Shown here piece after piece: positions 54,446 through 63,728 of a stretch of 64,000 nt of DNA; position 1 is the first letter of the stretch; every line of letters begins with the position of its first letter. The DNA lies in contig SPDP01000002.1 in assembly GCA_009360345.1 (NCBI GenBank), forward strand, positions 496,001 to 560,000. The letters are read 5' to 3'. The notes below the pieces were generated by a model, which searched no databases, had not been told where the DNA came from, and saw only the letters and a program-made list of their open reading frames with translations. The stretch is from Alcaligenaceae bacterium SAGV5. Its GTDB lineage: Bacteria > Pseudomonadota > Gammaproteobacteria > Burkholderiales > Burkholderiaceae_B. The translations under genes were made by a program, and so were the position numbers.

Positions 54446-55576
54446 ATGTCTTTCTCTTCCGAAATTTCCCCACGCGCCGGCGGCATGTTGCTGGCCTACC
54501 TGCATCGCGGCGCCGGGCCCGAGGCCGAGACGGCATTCGCCGGTTCGCTGCTGACCAGCCTGGCGCGGGAGGTCGAGCGCGCCGGCTTCGACCTGCTGGT
54601 GTTCGACGACGAGCCGCGCGCCGAAGCCGCCGCGCCCCGCCTGCGCATCGATCCATTCACGGCGGCGTCCTTCGTCGCGACCCGGACCCGACATCTGGGC
54701 CTGGCCGTGACCGCCGATGCCGCCTACTACGAACCGTTCAACCTGGCCCGCCTGACCGCCTCGCTGGACCACATCACCCATGGCCGCGCCGCGCTCAACC
54801 TGGTGCACGATCCGGCGCGCGGGGCGGCGATCAATTTCGGCGTGCGTGATCGCGCCGCTCCCCTGGACCCCGCGCGGCATGCCCGCGAGTTCCTCGGCGT
54901 GGTGCGCGCGCTGTGGGACAGCTGGGAAGACGACGCCTTCCTGCGCGACAAGGCCAGCGGCCGCTTCGTGGACGGCGCCAGGATCCACGCCATCGCGCAC
55001 CGGGGCGAGTATTTCCAGGTCCAGGGCCCGTTGAACGTCGCCCGCCCGCCGCAGGGCCAGTTGCCGCTGGTCCATGTCGAACGCTCGGCCGCGTCGCGCC
55101 CCTGGGCCGCGGCCGAGGCCGATATCGTGGTGGTGGCGGCCGCGCACGAGGCCGGGGTGCGCGAGGCGGGCGAGGCGCTGCGCGCGCTGGCCGCCCGCGA
55201 AGGACGTGACGCGAACCCGCCGCTCGTGTTCGCTCCCGTCGTGCCCTGGGTGGCCGGGACGCCCGGCGAAGCGGAGCGGCTGCGGGCCCGCGCACCCTTC
55301 CGTCCCGATGCCGTCGTGTTGGCGGGGACTCCGGACGAGATCGCCGCCACCCTTCAGGATTGGGCGGCGCGGCGGATCGTGGACGGCTTCGCGGTGCTGC
55401 CCGCGCCCGAGCCGGGCCAATGGCCGCGTTTCGTGGAGCAGGTGGTGCCGGCGCTGGCGAGACGAGGCGTGATCGCTCCCGCTGTCGAAGGCGCGGCGCC
55501 CACGCTGCGCGGGCGGCTGGGATTGGCGCGTCCCGCCAATCGCCATGTTTCTCTCTTGCAACCCGTCAACGGATGA
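54446..55576 (+). CDS. LLM-class flavin-dependent monooxygenase (short NtaA/DszA-like)
   Basis: 376 residues of the bacterial luciferase-like barrel. Family segments include IDPFTAASFVATRTRHLGLAVTADAAYYEPFNLARLTASLDHITHGRAALNLV and GEYFQVQGPLNVARPPQGQLPLV, as in NtaA/SnaA/DszA oxygenases. It is shorter than full NtaA-type enzymes (about 440 residues) because parts of the central and C-terminal regions are missing. It needs reduced FMN from a reductase that is not encoded nearby. It overlaps the next monooxygenase gene by ATGA. Confidence 0.85.
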   Translation: MSFSSEISPRAGGMLLAYLHRGAGPEAETAFAGSLLTSLAREVERAGFDLLVFDDEPRAEAAAPRLRIDPFTAASFVATRTRHLGLAVTADAAYYEPFNLARLTASLDHITHGRAALNLVHDPARGAAINFGVRDRAAPLDPARHAREFLGVVRALWDSWEDDAFLRDKASGRFVDGARIHAIAHRGEYFQVQGPLNVARPPQGQLPLVHVERSAASRPWAAAEADIVVVAAAHEAGVREAGEALRALAAREGRDANPPLVFAPVVPWVAGTPGEAERLRARAPFRPDAVVLAGTPDEIAATLQDWAARRIVDGFAVLPAPEPGQWPRFVEQVVPALARRGVIAPAVEGAAPTLRGRLGLARPANRHVSLLQPVNG

Positions 55577-56961
55577 CCGACATGAGCCAACCCCCCCGCC
55601 GCCTGCACCTGGGCCTGATGTTCTGGGCCACCGGCACCCATGCCGCCGGCTGGCGCCTGCCGGACGCCAGGGAGGATGCGGCGTTCGACATCGAGTTCCT
55701 GCAGCACGTGACGCAAGTGGCGGAGCGCGCCCGGTTCGATTTCCTGTTCCTGGGCGACCGGCTCGCCACCGACCCGCGGCTGCAGCGCACCAATCCCGCG
55801 CAGATGTCCAGGCTGGAGCCGTTCACGACGGCCGCCGGCCTGGCCGCCGCCACGTCCCGTATCGGCATCGTGGTCACCGCCAATCCCACCTATTACGATC
55901 CCTATTCGGTGGCACGCCTGATGGGTTCGCTGGACCACGTCAGCGCGGGCCGGGCGTCCTGGAATATCGTGACCGGCGCCGACGATATCGCCGCCGCCAA
56001 CTTCAGCCGCGCCGAGCATTGGGAAACGGGCAAACGCTACGACTGGGCCGACGAGTTCGTCGATGTGGTGAAAGCGCTGTGGGACGGCGCGCCGTCGGAG
56101 GAGGACCCCGCCGGCGTCCCGCTGGATCACGAGGGCGCGCATTTCCGCATCGCCGGCCCCCTGGACGTGCCGCGCCTGCCGCAGCGCCACGCCGTCATCC
56201 TGCACGCGGGAACCTCGGACCGGTCGCGCGAACTGGGCGCGCGCGAGGCCGACGTGATCTTCGCCGGCCAGCCCGACATCCCGTCGGCCCAGGCCTATTA
56301 CGCCGATATCAAACAGCGCGCGGCCCGCCATGGACGCGGCGAGCACGAGATCGCCATCCTGCCGGGCCTGACGCCCATCGTCGCGCCCACGACCGAGGAA
56401 GCCGTCGCCATCTACGATAGCCTGAACGCTTTCCTGCCGCTGGATCCGGAAGAAGCGGCGGGCGAGGTCCGCAAGGGAGGGTTGGGGCGCGGCCGGCGCC
56501 GCAACCTGGGCGCGTTGTCCGAGACCCTGGGCGTGGACGTGCGCGGCAAGGACCACGGTGCCGCGGCGGAGCCCGAGTTGTACGAGCAAGCGTCCGAGGC
56601 GGGGCGCAAACTGATCGACGAGACCGTCCGCCGCACCCGCCGGTCGCTGACGGGGCCGGCGCGTCTCTCCTACCGCGACCTGATCGACACCGCGGGGGCC
56701 ACGGGCGCCATGGTGGTGGGCAATCCCGAGGAGGTCGCCGACTTCATCCAGCACTGGTTCGAGCAGCGGGCGGCGGACGGTTTCAACATCTTTCCCGCCT
56801 ATGTGCCGGGCGCCGTCGAGGCGTTCGCGGAACTGGTCGTGCCGGTGTTGCAGCGGCGCGGCCTGTTCCGCCTGGACTACGAGGGCCCGACCTTCCGGGA
56901 CCACCTGGGACTGGGGCTGCCCGGCTCGCGCCGGGACCGGGATCAACTGGTGCGCTTGTAG
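55573..56961 (+). CDS. LLM-class flavin-dependent monooxygenase (NtaA/SnaA/DszA family)
   Basis: 462 residues from the ATG at 55573, which overlaps the upstream stop; ATG 55582 is an alternative. The full-length NtaA/DszA pattern is present: HLGLMFWATGTHAAGWR at the start, ERARFDFLFLGDRL, TSRIGIVVTANPTYYDPYSVARL, WNIVTGADDIAAANF and ILHAGTSDRSRELGAREADVIFAG. It probably inserts oxygen to release sulfite or an amine from a compound taken up by the adjacent importer. Its last 19 bases overlap the end of the lipoprotein gene on the other strand. Confidence 0.9.
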   Translation: MTDMSQPPRRLHLGLMFWATGTHAAGWRLPDAREDAAFDIEFLQHVTQVAERARFDFLFLGDRLATDPRLQRTNPAQMSRLEPFTTAAGLAAATSRIGIVVTANPTYYDPYSVARLMGSLDHVSAGRASWNIVTGADDIAAANFSRAEHWETGKRYDWADEFVDVVKALWDGAPSEEDPAGVPLDHEGAHFRIAGPLDVPRLPQRHAVILHAGTSDRSRELGAREADVIFAGQPDIPSAQAYYADIKQRAARHGRGEHEIAILPGLTPIVAPTTEEAVAIYDSLNAFLPLDPEEAAGEVRKGGLGRGRRRNLGALSETLGVDVRGKDHGAAAEPELYEQASEAGRKLIDETVRRTRRSLTGPARLSYRDLIDTAGATGAMVVGNPEEVADFIQHWFEQRAADGFNIFPAYVPGAVEAFAELVVPVLQRRGLFRLDYEGPTFRDHLGLGLPGSRRDRDQLVRL

Positions 56962-58025
56962 GTATAGGTGTAGTCGAACCGGGTCGTGGTCGGCGGGATG
57001 GTGATGCCGCTGGCCGTGCCCGAGACCGACACCGAGCCCTTGCTCTTGAGCACGATGGTGCTGCCGACGCCGCAGCTTCCGCAGCCCTCGTAGCTGGTCG
57101 ACAGATCGCTGTAGCTGTAGTTCAGGCTGACGCCGGGCCCGGAGACGCCGCCGGAGATGCCGCCGTACTGCTGCACCACCTGCTGGGCACCGTCGGCGGA
57201 GGCCGGGACGGCGCCGAATTCGATGTTGCCGATGGTCTGCTCGAAGGGCGCGCCGTTGGCCGATCCGCGCACGGTCAGCTCCCATTTCGATCCGGACGGA
57301 ATGGTGCTGGTCGTGCCGCCGCCGCTGAACGAGATGCCCGCGACGCTGATCGAGAAATCGTAGGTGTAGACGCTTTCGCCGACCTTGATCGTTTCCGAGC
57401 AGGACGTGGTGGAGCAGCTCAGCGAGACCGACACGCCGTCCAGTACCGCATCGAAGCCTTTGCCGTCGGCCGCGAACGTCCGGCTGAAGAAGTCGAAGGC
57501 CTTGGGATCCACGCCCTTGGCTGTGTAGAGGGCGGCGAAGTTGGCGTTTACTCGCTTGGCGGCGGCCGTGACGGCATCGCCCGCGAGGCGGGTGGTTTTC
57601 CAGCCTTCGAACAGCGCGGCCAGCGGCTTCTTGCCGCCGGCGTCGTGCAGCGCCAGCGTGGTCAGCGGCGTGATGTTCGCCGTGCCGGCGGCGGCCGCGA
57701 ACGAGTACAGCACCGTTCCCGATCCGGTCGAGACCTTGAGCAGGTATGGCGGCGCCGATTCGATGGTGATGCTGTAGCGGCCGTCGCCGCCGCTCTTGCC
57801 GGTGGCGGAGGCGCCCGCCGCGTTCACGACCGTGACCGTGGCGTTGGCCACCGCGGCGCCGGTGGCCGCCGTGCCCGACAGCGTATCCGTCTTCGGCGCG
57901 GGAGGCGTCGTGCCGCCCGAGGAAGTCCCGCCGCCGTCGCCGCCGCAGGCGCCCAGGGCAAGTGCGAGACAGGCGGCCGCGGCAAGGCGCGCGGCGCGTG
58001 GCGGGAAGAATGGCAGTTTCATCAT
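56943..58025 (-). CDS. Putative surface lipoprotein with N-terminal carboxypeptidase-regulatory-like domain
   Basis: 360 residues from the first of two adjacent ATGs at 58025. The lipobox LGAC has Cys27, followed by a Gly/Ser/Pro linker. A beta-sandwich repeat (about 45-100: LSGTAATGAAVANATVTVVNAAGAS) resembles the regulatory domain of the lipoprotein at 38851. The remainder is Gly/Ser/Thr-rich with two Cys pairs (CSTTSC, CGSCG). The function is unknown. It ends inside the 3' end of the monooxygenase gene, tail to tail. Confidence 0.75.
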   Translation of the reverse strand: MMKLPFFPPRAARLAAAACLALALGACGGDGGGTSSGGTTPPAPKTDTLSGTAATGAAVANATVTVVNAAGASATGKSGGDGRYSITIESAPPYLLKVSTGSGTVLYSFAAAAGTANITPLTTLALHDAGGKKPLAALFEGWKTTRLAGDAVTAAAKRVNANFAALYTAKGVDPKAFDFFSRTFAADGKGFDAVLDGVSVSLSCSTTSCSETIKVGESVYTYDFSISVAGISFSGGGTTSTIPSGSKWELTVRGSANGAPFEQTIGNIEFGAVPASADGAQQVVQQYGGISGGVSGPGVSLNYSYSDLSTSYEGCGSCGVGSTIVLKSKGSVSVSGTASGITIPPTTTRFDYTYTYKRTS

Positions 58026-58080
58026 GGAATACCCTCGTGGCGTGGTTGGGACCTGCCGCGTTCGCGGCCGGTCGGGTGGT

Positions 58081-58136
58081 GTCCGGCGATTCTTCCCATG
58101 CGGAGCGCGCCGGACAATCCCGTGAACACGGGGTTG
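58081..58136. promoter_or_regulatory. Two dyads between the lipoprotein and kinase genes
   Basis: GTCCGGCG (58081-58088) pairs with CGCCGGAC (58108-58115), and CAATCCCGTG (58115-58124) pairs with CACGGGGTTG (58127-58136) with one G-U. They lie in the 205-base divergent gap and may be operators or leader hairpins. No clear promoter is seen there. Confidence 0.35.
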
Positions 58137-58230
58137 CCGGCAAGCGACGAATGCCTTGTACTGGCCAGGGTCTTTCTTCATCATCAGCGTGCCACCCCGT
58201 TCGCGTCCCGATTGCCGCTGGAATTCCGAC

Positions 58231-60489
58231 ATGCCCATCACTTCGTTCCTGGCCGTGCCCGCCCGCATCCTGCTGGCGGTGCTGGCGTTGTGCGCGGCGA
58301 CCGCCGCCGTGGCCACCTGGGGGGCGTTGCAGACACCCTGGCTGGGCGTCGCGTTCGCCGTGGACGAAGCCGGCTCCGTGTCCGCGCGTGGACTGCCCGG
58401 CGGTCCCGCCCATGGCATGGGGGAGGGGGCGTCGCGCCTGGCGCTCTCGCGTCCGGGGAACCGTGCCGGTCTCGATGTCGAACCCGACGACCTGATCGAA
58501 GAGCCCGACTTCTTCGACGAGTTCGCGCGCATGAACCGGTTCTTCGACCGGCAGGGAAAATTCCGCGCGCTGCTGGACGGGCCCGTGCAGGCCGAGTGGA
58601 CGCGGGCCGATGGGTCGCGCGCGACCGAGGTGTGGATACCCGGGGCCCGGCCGCTGGGGTCGCTGCCGGCGACGTTCTGGTTCCAGCTCGCCGTCAGCTT
58701 CGCCGGGTGCCTGATCGCATGCTGGGTCTGGGCCTTGCGGCCGACGGACCTGGGCGCGAGCATGTTCGCGCTGACCGGCCTGGCCTTTCCGGCCTTCGCG
58801 GTGCCGGCATCGGTCTACAGCAGCCGCGAACTGGCGCTGGGCGGGGAATTGTTCCGCGCGCTGTCCGCCGCCAACCACGCCGGTGCCTTCATGTTCGGCT
58901 GCGCGCTGCTGGCGGTGTTCCTGTGCTATCCGAGGCGGCTGGTGCCGGCGGGCGCGCTGTGGGCGCTGCCCGTCGTGTACGGGACCTGGTGGCTGGCCGA
59001 CACGATGCAGTGGCTGCCCAGCCAGAACTGGACCCGCATGGGCATCATGTCCGAGATGCTGGGCGCGATCGCGCTGGCCGGCGTGCAATGGCGGATGAGC
59101 CGGGGCCGTCCGCTGGACCGGGCCGCGCTGCGCTGGCTGGCCCTGTCCATGCTGGTGGGCAGCGGGCTGTTCGTCTTTTCCACGACCGGCTCCAAGGTGC
59201 TGGGTTTCTTTCCTCCCATCTCCCAGGGCTACGCCTTCGGCTACTTCCTGATCATCTATGTGGGGCTGGCGTTCGGCCTGCGCCGGTACCGGCTGTTCGA
59301 CCTGGACCGCTGGGCCTACCGTATCCTGCTGTGGCTGGCGGGGGCGCTGGCGGTGGTGCTGATGGACGCGGCCCTGATCGTCTGGCTGCGGTGGAATCCG
59401 GCCTTCTCGATGGGCGTATCGCTGCTGTTGTGCGGCTGGCTGTATTTTCCCTTCCGCCAGTGGTTGTGGCGGCGGTTGACGGGCGCCCGGGGGGCACGGG
59501 TCGACACCACGTTTCCCGACCTGATCCACATCGCGTTCTCGCCGTCGCGCGGGGAACAGGAGCGCCGGTGGGACGCGTTGCTCGGGCAATTGTTCGACCC
59601 GCTGGACATCCGCCGTCTTTCCCATGCCGAGGCGGAGGACCCTCGCGTGGCCACCCTGCTGGAATCGGGGCAGGCGCTATGGGTGCCGCCCTGCGGCGGC
59701 CTGGAAGGGCGGGTCCTGCGGCTGGCCGATCGCGGAAGCAGGCTGTTCGCGCCGCACGACGCCGAGCTGGCGGCATCGCTGTCCAGTCTGGTGCAGAAGG
59801 CGGGCGAGGGGCGCGACTCCTATGAGCGGGGCGTGCGCGAAGAGCGCCACCGCATCGCGCAGGACATGCACGACGACATCGGCGCGCGGCTGCTGATGCT
59901 GATCCACCAGGCGTCGCGCGCGGGCGATGGGGTGGCGGCCGATGTCGCGCGCGCGGCGATGAGCGACCTGCGCACCACGCTATCGGCCCTGGAGGGCCGG
60001 AGCCTGCCGCTGGCCGACGCGCTGGCCGACTGGCGCGCCGAGATGGCGGCGCGTTGCGACGCGGCCGGCGTGGATTTCGTCTGGAACGAATTCGTGCCGG
60101 CCATGCCCCTGCCGGACATGCAGGAGGCCCTGCCGGCCCGGATGAAGGCGACGTTGGAACGCGCGCTGCGCGAGGGCCTGTCCAATGCGCTCAAGCACGG
60201 CGGTCCGACCTGCATCGAGGTAGACGTACGAGCCGGCAATGGCCGCCTGGACATCGCCATGCGGGACGACGGCGTGAGGGGAGCGGGGCGCAGCGCGCCC
60301 GTCGCGGGGCCGGCCAGCGTCGGCCTGGGCCTGGCCGGCATGCGGCGGCGCCTGGCCGAATATCAGGGCGTCGTCGGGCTGGAGCGCGGCGAGGACGGCT
60401 GTGTCCTGAGGATTTTCCTGCCGCTGGGCGCCGGAGCCGGCCCCGGCGCGTCCGTGGAGCCGGCCGAGCCGGCGGAGGTGCGGGCATGA
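58231..60489 (+). CDS. Membrane sensor histidine kinase, ComP-like
   Basis: 752 residues from the ATG at 58231. One N-terminal membrane segment is followed by an extracytoplasmic region (about 35-145) with PDZ-like composition (LSRPGNRAGLDVEPDD). A multi-helix membrane block (about 150-420) comes next, then a HisKA_3 domain with His547 in QDMHDDIGARLL, and a HATPase domain with N-box EGLSNALKHG and G-boxes GVGLAG-like GLGLAGM. Topology matches B. subtilis ComP and its relatives. It pairs with the NarL-type regulator by ATGA overlap. The signal is unknown. Confidence 0.9.
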   Translation: MPITSFLAVPARILLAVLALCAATAAVATWGALQTPWLGVAFAVDEAGSVSARGLPGGPAHGMGEGASRLALSRPGNRAGLDVEPDDLIEEPDFFDEFARMNRFFDRQGKFRALLDGPVQAEWTRADGSRATEVWIPGARPLGSLPATFWFQLAVSFAGCLIACWVWALRPTDLGASMFALTGLAFPAFAVPASVYSSRELALGGELFRALSAANHAGAFMFGCALLAVFLCYPRRLVPAGALWALPVVYGTWWLADTMQWLPSQNWTRMGIMSEMLGAIALAGVQWRMSRGRPLDRAALRWLALSMLVGSGLFVFSTTGSKVLGFFPPISQGYAFGYFLIIYVGLAFGLRRYRLFDLDRWAYRILLWLAGALAVVLMDAALIVWLRWNPAFSMGVSLLLCGWLYFPFRQWLWRRLTGARGARVDTTFPDLIHIAFSPSRGEQERRWDALLGQLFDPLDIRRLSHAEAEDPRVATLLESGQALWVPPCGGLEGRVLRLADRGSRLFAPHDAELAASLSSLVQKAGEGRDSYERGVREERHRIAQDMHDDIGARLLMLIHQASRAGDGVAADVARAAMSDLRTTLSALEGRSLPLADALADWRAEMAARCDAAGVDFVWNEFVPAMPLPDMQEALPARMKATLERALREGLSNALKHGGPTCIEVDVRAGNGRLDIAMRDDGVRGAGRSAPVAGPASVGLGLAGMRRRLAEYQGVVGLERGEDGCVLRIFLPLGAGAGPGASVEPAEPAEVRA

Positions 60490-61112
60490 ACGACATACTC
60501 ATCGTCGAGGACTTGCCGGAGGCGGCGGCCATGCTGAACGAGGCCGTGGCGCTGGCCTTCCCGGCCGGGCGCGTGCGCTGCAGCCAGGACCTGGCGCAGG
60601 CCGGCGCGGCCGTCGCCGCGCAGGTGCCGGACCTGGCCCTGGTGGACCTGGGCCTGCCGGACGGCGACGGCACCGAGCTGATCGCTACGCTGACGCTGCG
60701 GCACCCGCGCTGCACCGTGGTGGTGTCCAGCATCACGGGCGAGGACAGCAAGCTGTTCGCGGCCTTGCAGGCCGGCGCGCAAGGCTACGTGTTGAAAGAA
60801 CATCCGCCGGCGCAGCTCGCGGCGATGCTGACCGGCATCGCCCAGGGCCAGCCCCCGCTTTCCCCCGCCATCGCGCGCAGGCTGCTCGATCATTTCCGCC
60901 TGCGGCCGGCCACGGTGATCAGCCCGCTGTCGGCCAGGGAAAACGAAGTGCTGGTGCTGCTGGCGCGGGGCCTGCGGCTGGGCGAGATCGCCACCGCGCT
61001 GGGCATTTCACGCCACACCGTGGGCGATCACGTCAAGCATATCTACGAGAAGCTCAACATCGCGTCGCGCGCCGAGGCGGCGCTGCGCGCCAAGTCCTTC
61101 GGCCTGGTCTGA
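60486..61112 (+). CDS. NarL/LuxR-type response regulator
   Basis: 208 residues. The receiver domain (1-115) has acidic residues in IVEDLP, phospho-acceptor Asp54 (LALVDLGLPDGDG) and Lys in GYVLKEHP. The C-terminal GerE HTH (about 143-205) has LSARENEVLVLLARG and LGISRHTVGDHVKHIYEKLNI. The ATG overlaps the kinase stop, so it is the cognate regulator. Its targets are unknown; the divergent lipoprotein gene is a candidate. Confidence 0.94.
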   Translation: MNDILIVEDLPEAAAMLNEAVALAFPAGRVRCSQDLAQAGAAVAAQVPDLALVDLGLPDGDGTELIATLTLRHPRCTVVVSSITGEDSKLFAALQAGAQGYVLKEHPPAQLAAMLTGIAQGQPPLSPAIARRLLDHFRLRPATVISPLSARENEVLVLLARGLRLGEIATALGISRHTVGDHVKHIYEKLNIASRAEAALRAKSFGLV

Positions 61113-61128
61113 GGCGGCGGGTGCCGGA

Positions 61129-61965
61129 TCAGCGCCGCAGGCGGTCCAGCGCTTCGTCCATGGCCGGCGGCCGGGGCGCATCCTTGTAGACGTCCAGCCG
61201 CCGGAAGATGTCCGCCGCCGCGAGGTGGAAGCCCGAGGGCAGTCCGGCGGCATGGAAGGTAGAGGCGATTTCTTCCATTTCGCCGACCCAGCGCCAGGCC
61301 TTCTCGGCCTTTTGCGCGACCTCTTCCGACCGCGCGGGCGTCTGCGGGCTGGACAACTGCCATTCGGCCAGCAGGGCTGGTTCCACGCCTTCGTGGCGGG
61401 CCAGCGCGCGTATGCCGGCCAGCAGGGCGGTGGCCCCCTTGCTCCATGCCGCATAGCAGATCTTCAGCGCCGAGGCGCTGCCGGCGGGAGAGTCCAGGGC
61501 GATCGCCTGGAGCGCGCTGCCTTCGAACCGCGCGGCGATCTCCGCCGCGGCGTCGCCGGCCAGATAGAGGCGGGTGCTGCCGGCGGCTCGGGGCGGCTGG
61601 CCGATGATGCCGCCGTCGACGAAGCGCGCGCCGCCGGCGCGCACGGCATCCTGGATCTGCCGGAGGGTGGCGGGCGAGACCGCGTTGGCATCGACGAAGA
61701 TCCCGCCGTAGCGGTGCTCCGCGACCTCGCGCGCCAGGTCGAGCGCGTTGTCAGGCGGGCAGACCGAGATCGCGATGTCGGCGGCGCGCAGCGCGTCGGC
61801 CATGGTGCCGGCGTCCACGAGGCCGGCCTGGCGCGCCCGCTCGGCCGTGGCGGCGCTGCGTCCGGCGGAACACCAGAGCACGCGGTGTCCGGTGGCGACG
61901 AGGCAGGCGCCGATGGCCGCGCCCATGGCGCCGGGATGAAGGAGGGCGATGGTGGGGCTGGGCAT
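61129..61965 (-). CDS. NAD(P)-binding beta-hydroxyacid dehydrogenase-like protein (DUF1932)
   Basis: 278 residues from the ATG at 61965, with GGGAGACGCCGCC upstream. The N-terminal Rossmann domain has LHPGAMGAAIGACLVATGHRVLW and FVDANAVSPATLRQI. The C-terminal helical DUF1932 domain has SALKICYAAWSKGATALLAGI, including the Lys at the catalytic position of the 6-phosphogluconate dehydrogenase/3-hydroxyisobutyrate dehydrogenase superfamily. The substrate is unknown. It converges on the response regulator gene. Confidence 0.85.
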   Translation of the reverse strand: MPSPTIALLHPGAMGAAIGACLVATGHRVLWCSAGRSAATAERARQAGLVDAGTMADALRAADIAISVCPPDNALDLAREVAEHRYGGIFVDANAVSPATLRQIQDAVRAGGARFVDGGIIGQPPRAAGSTRLYLAGDAAAEIAARFEGSALQAIALDSPAGSASALKICYAAWSKGATALLAGIRALARHEGVEPALLAEWQLSSPQTPARSEEVAQKAEKAWRWVGEMEEIASTFHAAGLPSGFHLAAADIFRRLDVYKDAPRPPAMDEALDRLRR

Positions 61966-62079
61966 GGCGGCGTCTCCCTGGGGCGAATGATGGCGGGCGT
62001 CCATGTTAACGCCGCCGCGCGGGCCGTGCCCGCGCTGGCTACAATGACGCAGCTCCGTATCCGCGCAAGAAGGTTCGCC

Positions 62080-62583
62080 ATGAACGATTCCCAGCACAAG
62101 CTTTCCATGACGATCCTGATGACGCCCGACATGGCGAATTTCTCGGGCAACGTCCATGGCGGCACCATTCTCAAGTATCTCGACCAGGTCGCCTATGCCT
62201 GCGCCAGCCGCTACGCGGGACGCTACGTGGTCACGCTGTCGGTCGACCAAGTCGTGTTCCGCCAGCCCATCCACGTGGGCGAGCTGGTCACCTTCTACGC
62301 GGCGGTCAACTACACCGGACGCACGTCCATGGAGATCGGCATCAAGGTAGTGACCGAGGACATCCGCAGCAAGATCGTGCGCCACGCCAACAGTTGCTAT
62401 TTCACGATGGTCGCGGTGGGCGACGACGGCGTGCCGGTACCGGTGCCGCCGCTCGAACCGCAGGACGAGGAAGAGCGCCAGCGCTGCGAGGCAGCGCTGC
62501 TGCGGCGCGAACTGCGGCAGGAAATGGAGCGGCGGCACCTGTTGATCAAGGAACGCACCACGCAGGCGGGCGGGGCGCAATAG
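62080..62583 (+). CDS. Acyl-CoA thioesterase (YciA/BACH hot-dog type)
   Basis: 167 residues with a single hot-dog domain. The catalytic-loop region is MANFSGNVHGGTILKYLDQVAYACASRYAGRYVVTLSVDQVVFRQPIHVGE, typical of the YciA/ACOT7 group. A charged C-terminal extension (about 125-167) is helical. It hydrolyses acyl-CoA to free acid and CoA in the cytosol. A TACAAT -10-like box (62040-62045) lies 35 bases upstream. Confidence 0.93.
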   Translation: MNDSQHKLSMTILMTPDMANFSGNVHGGTILKYLDQVAYACASRYAGRYVVTLSVDQVVFRQPIHVGELVTFYAAVNYTGRTSMEIGIKVVTEDIRSKIVRHANSCYFTMVAVGDDGVPVPVPPLEPQDEEERQRCEAALLRRELRQEMERRHLLIKERTTQAGGAQ

Positions 62584-62601
62584 CTCATGCGTGGCGGCTA
62601 T

Positions 62602-62630
62602 TTGGACGGCCGGCCGGAATCTCCTACTAT
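62602..62630 (+). promoter_or_regulatory. Promoter of the second aldo/keto reductase gene
   Basis: TTGGAC (62602-62607) and TACTAT (62625-62630) are exactly 17 bases apart and end 34 bases before the ATG. It is one of the better sigma-70-like promoters in the window. Confidence 0.55.
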
Positions 62631-62663
62631 TTTCGATTCCGTTTCCTTCCGTTCGAGGCAGCC

Positions 62664-63614
62664 ATGACCTATCGATCGCTCGGCACCACCGGCCTGCAGG
62701 TATTCCCCATCACCTTCGGCGGCAACGTATTCGGCTGGACCCTGGACGAGACAGCGTCGTTCGGCATCCTGGACGCGCTGGCCGACCGGGGCATGAACTT
62801 CATCGATACCGCCGATGCCTATTCGCGCTGGGTGCCGGGCAACCAGGGCGGGGAATCGGAAACCATCATCGGCAACTGGTTCAAGCGTACCGGCAGGCGC
62901 GACCGCGTGATCCTGGCGACCAAGGTGGGCAAGGCCGCGCTGGGCAGCCAGGGCGGGCTGTCGGCCGCGTACATCGAGAAGGCGGTGGAAGGGTCGCTGC
63001 GCCGCCTGCAGACCGATTACATCGATCTCTACCAGGCCCACGACGACGATGCGGCGACGCCGCTGGAAGAAAGCCTGGCGGCCTTCGACCGGTTGGTGAA
63101 GGCCGGCAAGGTCCGCGCCATCGGCGCGTCCAACTATACGGCGGCCCGTTTCCAGGAAGCCCTGGACGTGAGCCGCGCCAACGGCCTTGCGGCCTATGCC
63201 ACGCTGCAGCCCGAGTACAACCTGATCGAGCGCCGGCAGTTCGAGACCGAACTGGCGCCGGTGGCGCTGCGCAATCAGGTGGCCGTCATCAACTACTACG
63301 CGCTGGCCAGCGGCTTCCTGAGCGGCAAGTACCGCACCGCCGCCGACCTCGAGGGCAAGGCCCGCGGCAGCCGGGCGGGCTCGTACCTGGACGAGCGCGG
63401 CCTGCGCATCCTGGAGGCCCTGGACCAGGTGTCCCAGCGGCACGGTTCCACGCCGGCGGCGGTGGCGCTGGCCTGGCTGCTGCACCAGCCGGCGGTGACG
63501 GCGCCCATCGCCAGCGCCACGTCGGCAGCCCAGCTCGATTCGCTGCAGGCCGCCGCCACGCTGGCGCTGGACCGGGAGTCGTTGGACCTGCTCTCGACGG
63601 CTAGCGCCTACTAG
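62664..63614 (+). CDS. Aldo/keto reductase
   Basis: 316 residues. The tetrad is Asp48 and Tyr53 (FIDTADAYSRW), Lys87 (LATKVG) and His126 (DLYQAHDDD). TYRSLGTTGLQVFPITFGGNVFGW at the start and the C-terminal NADPH loop PIASATSAAQLDSL are typical of the YajO/IolS-like group. A strong promoter precedes it. The substrate is unknown. Confidence 0.93.
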   Translation: MTYRSLGTTGLQVFPITFGGNVFGWTLDETASFGILDALADRGMNFIDTADAYSRWVPGNQGGESETIIGNWFKRTGRRDRVILATKVGKAALGSQGGLSAAYIEKAVEGSLRRLQTDYIDLYQAHDDDAATPLEESLAAFDRLVKAGKVRAIGASNYTAARFQEALDVSRANGLAAYATLQPEYNLIERRQFETELAPVALRNQVAVINYYALASGFLSGKYRTAADLEGKARGSRAGSYLDERGLRILEALDQVSQRHGSTPAAVALAWLLHQPAVTAPIASATSAAQLDSLQAAATLALDRESLDLLSTASAY

Positions 63615-63627
63615 CGGCAAATCCCCC

Positions 63628-63649
63628 GGCTGGCGCCGCTGCGCCGGCC
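63628..63649 (+). terminator. Stem-loop after the aldo/keto reductase gene
   Basis: GGCTGGCGC (63628-63636) pairs with GCGCCGGCC (63641-63649), with one G-U pair, around CGCT, 14 bases after the stop. No T-run follows, so it is a weak terminator candidate. Confidence 0.4.
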
Positions 63650-63728
63650 GGCGCGTTGCGCATTGTTTGCAGTGCGGTGGAAGGCTCACACGTAGACTTG
63701 CCCAGGGCTTGTCTCTGCGAGCACTTCC

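Noticed and set aside
55354..59625. A 1423-codon open frame on the minus strand
   Set aside because: It runs antisense through two monooxygenase genes and the kinase gene, is full of His/Arg/Gln/Gly and shows no domain. It is a typical shadow frame in GC-rich DNA.
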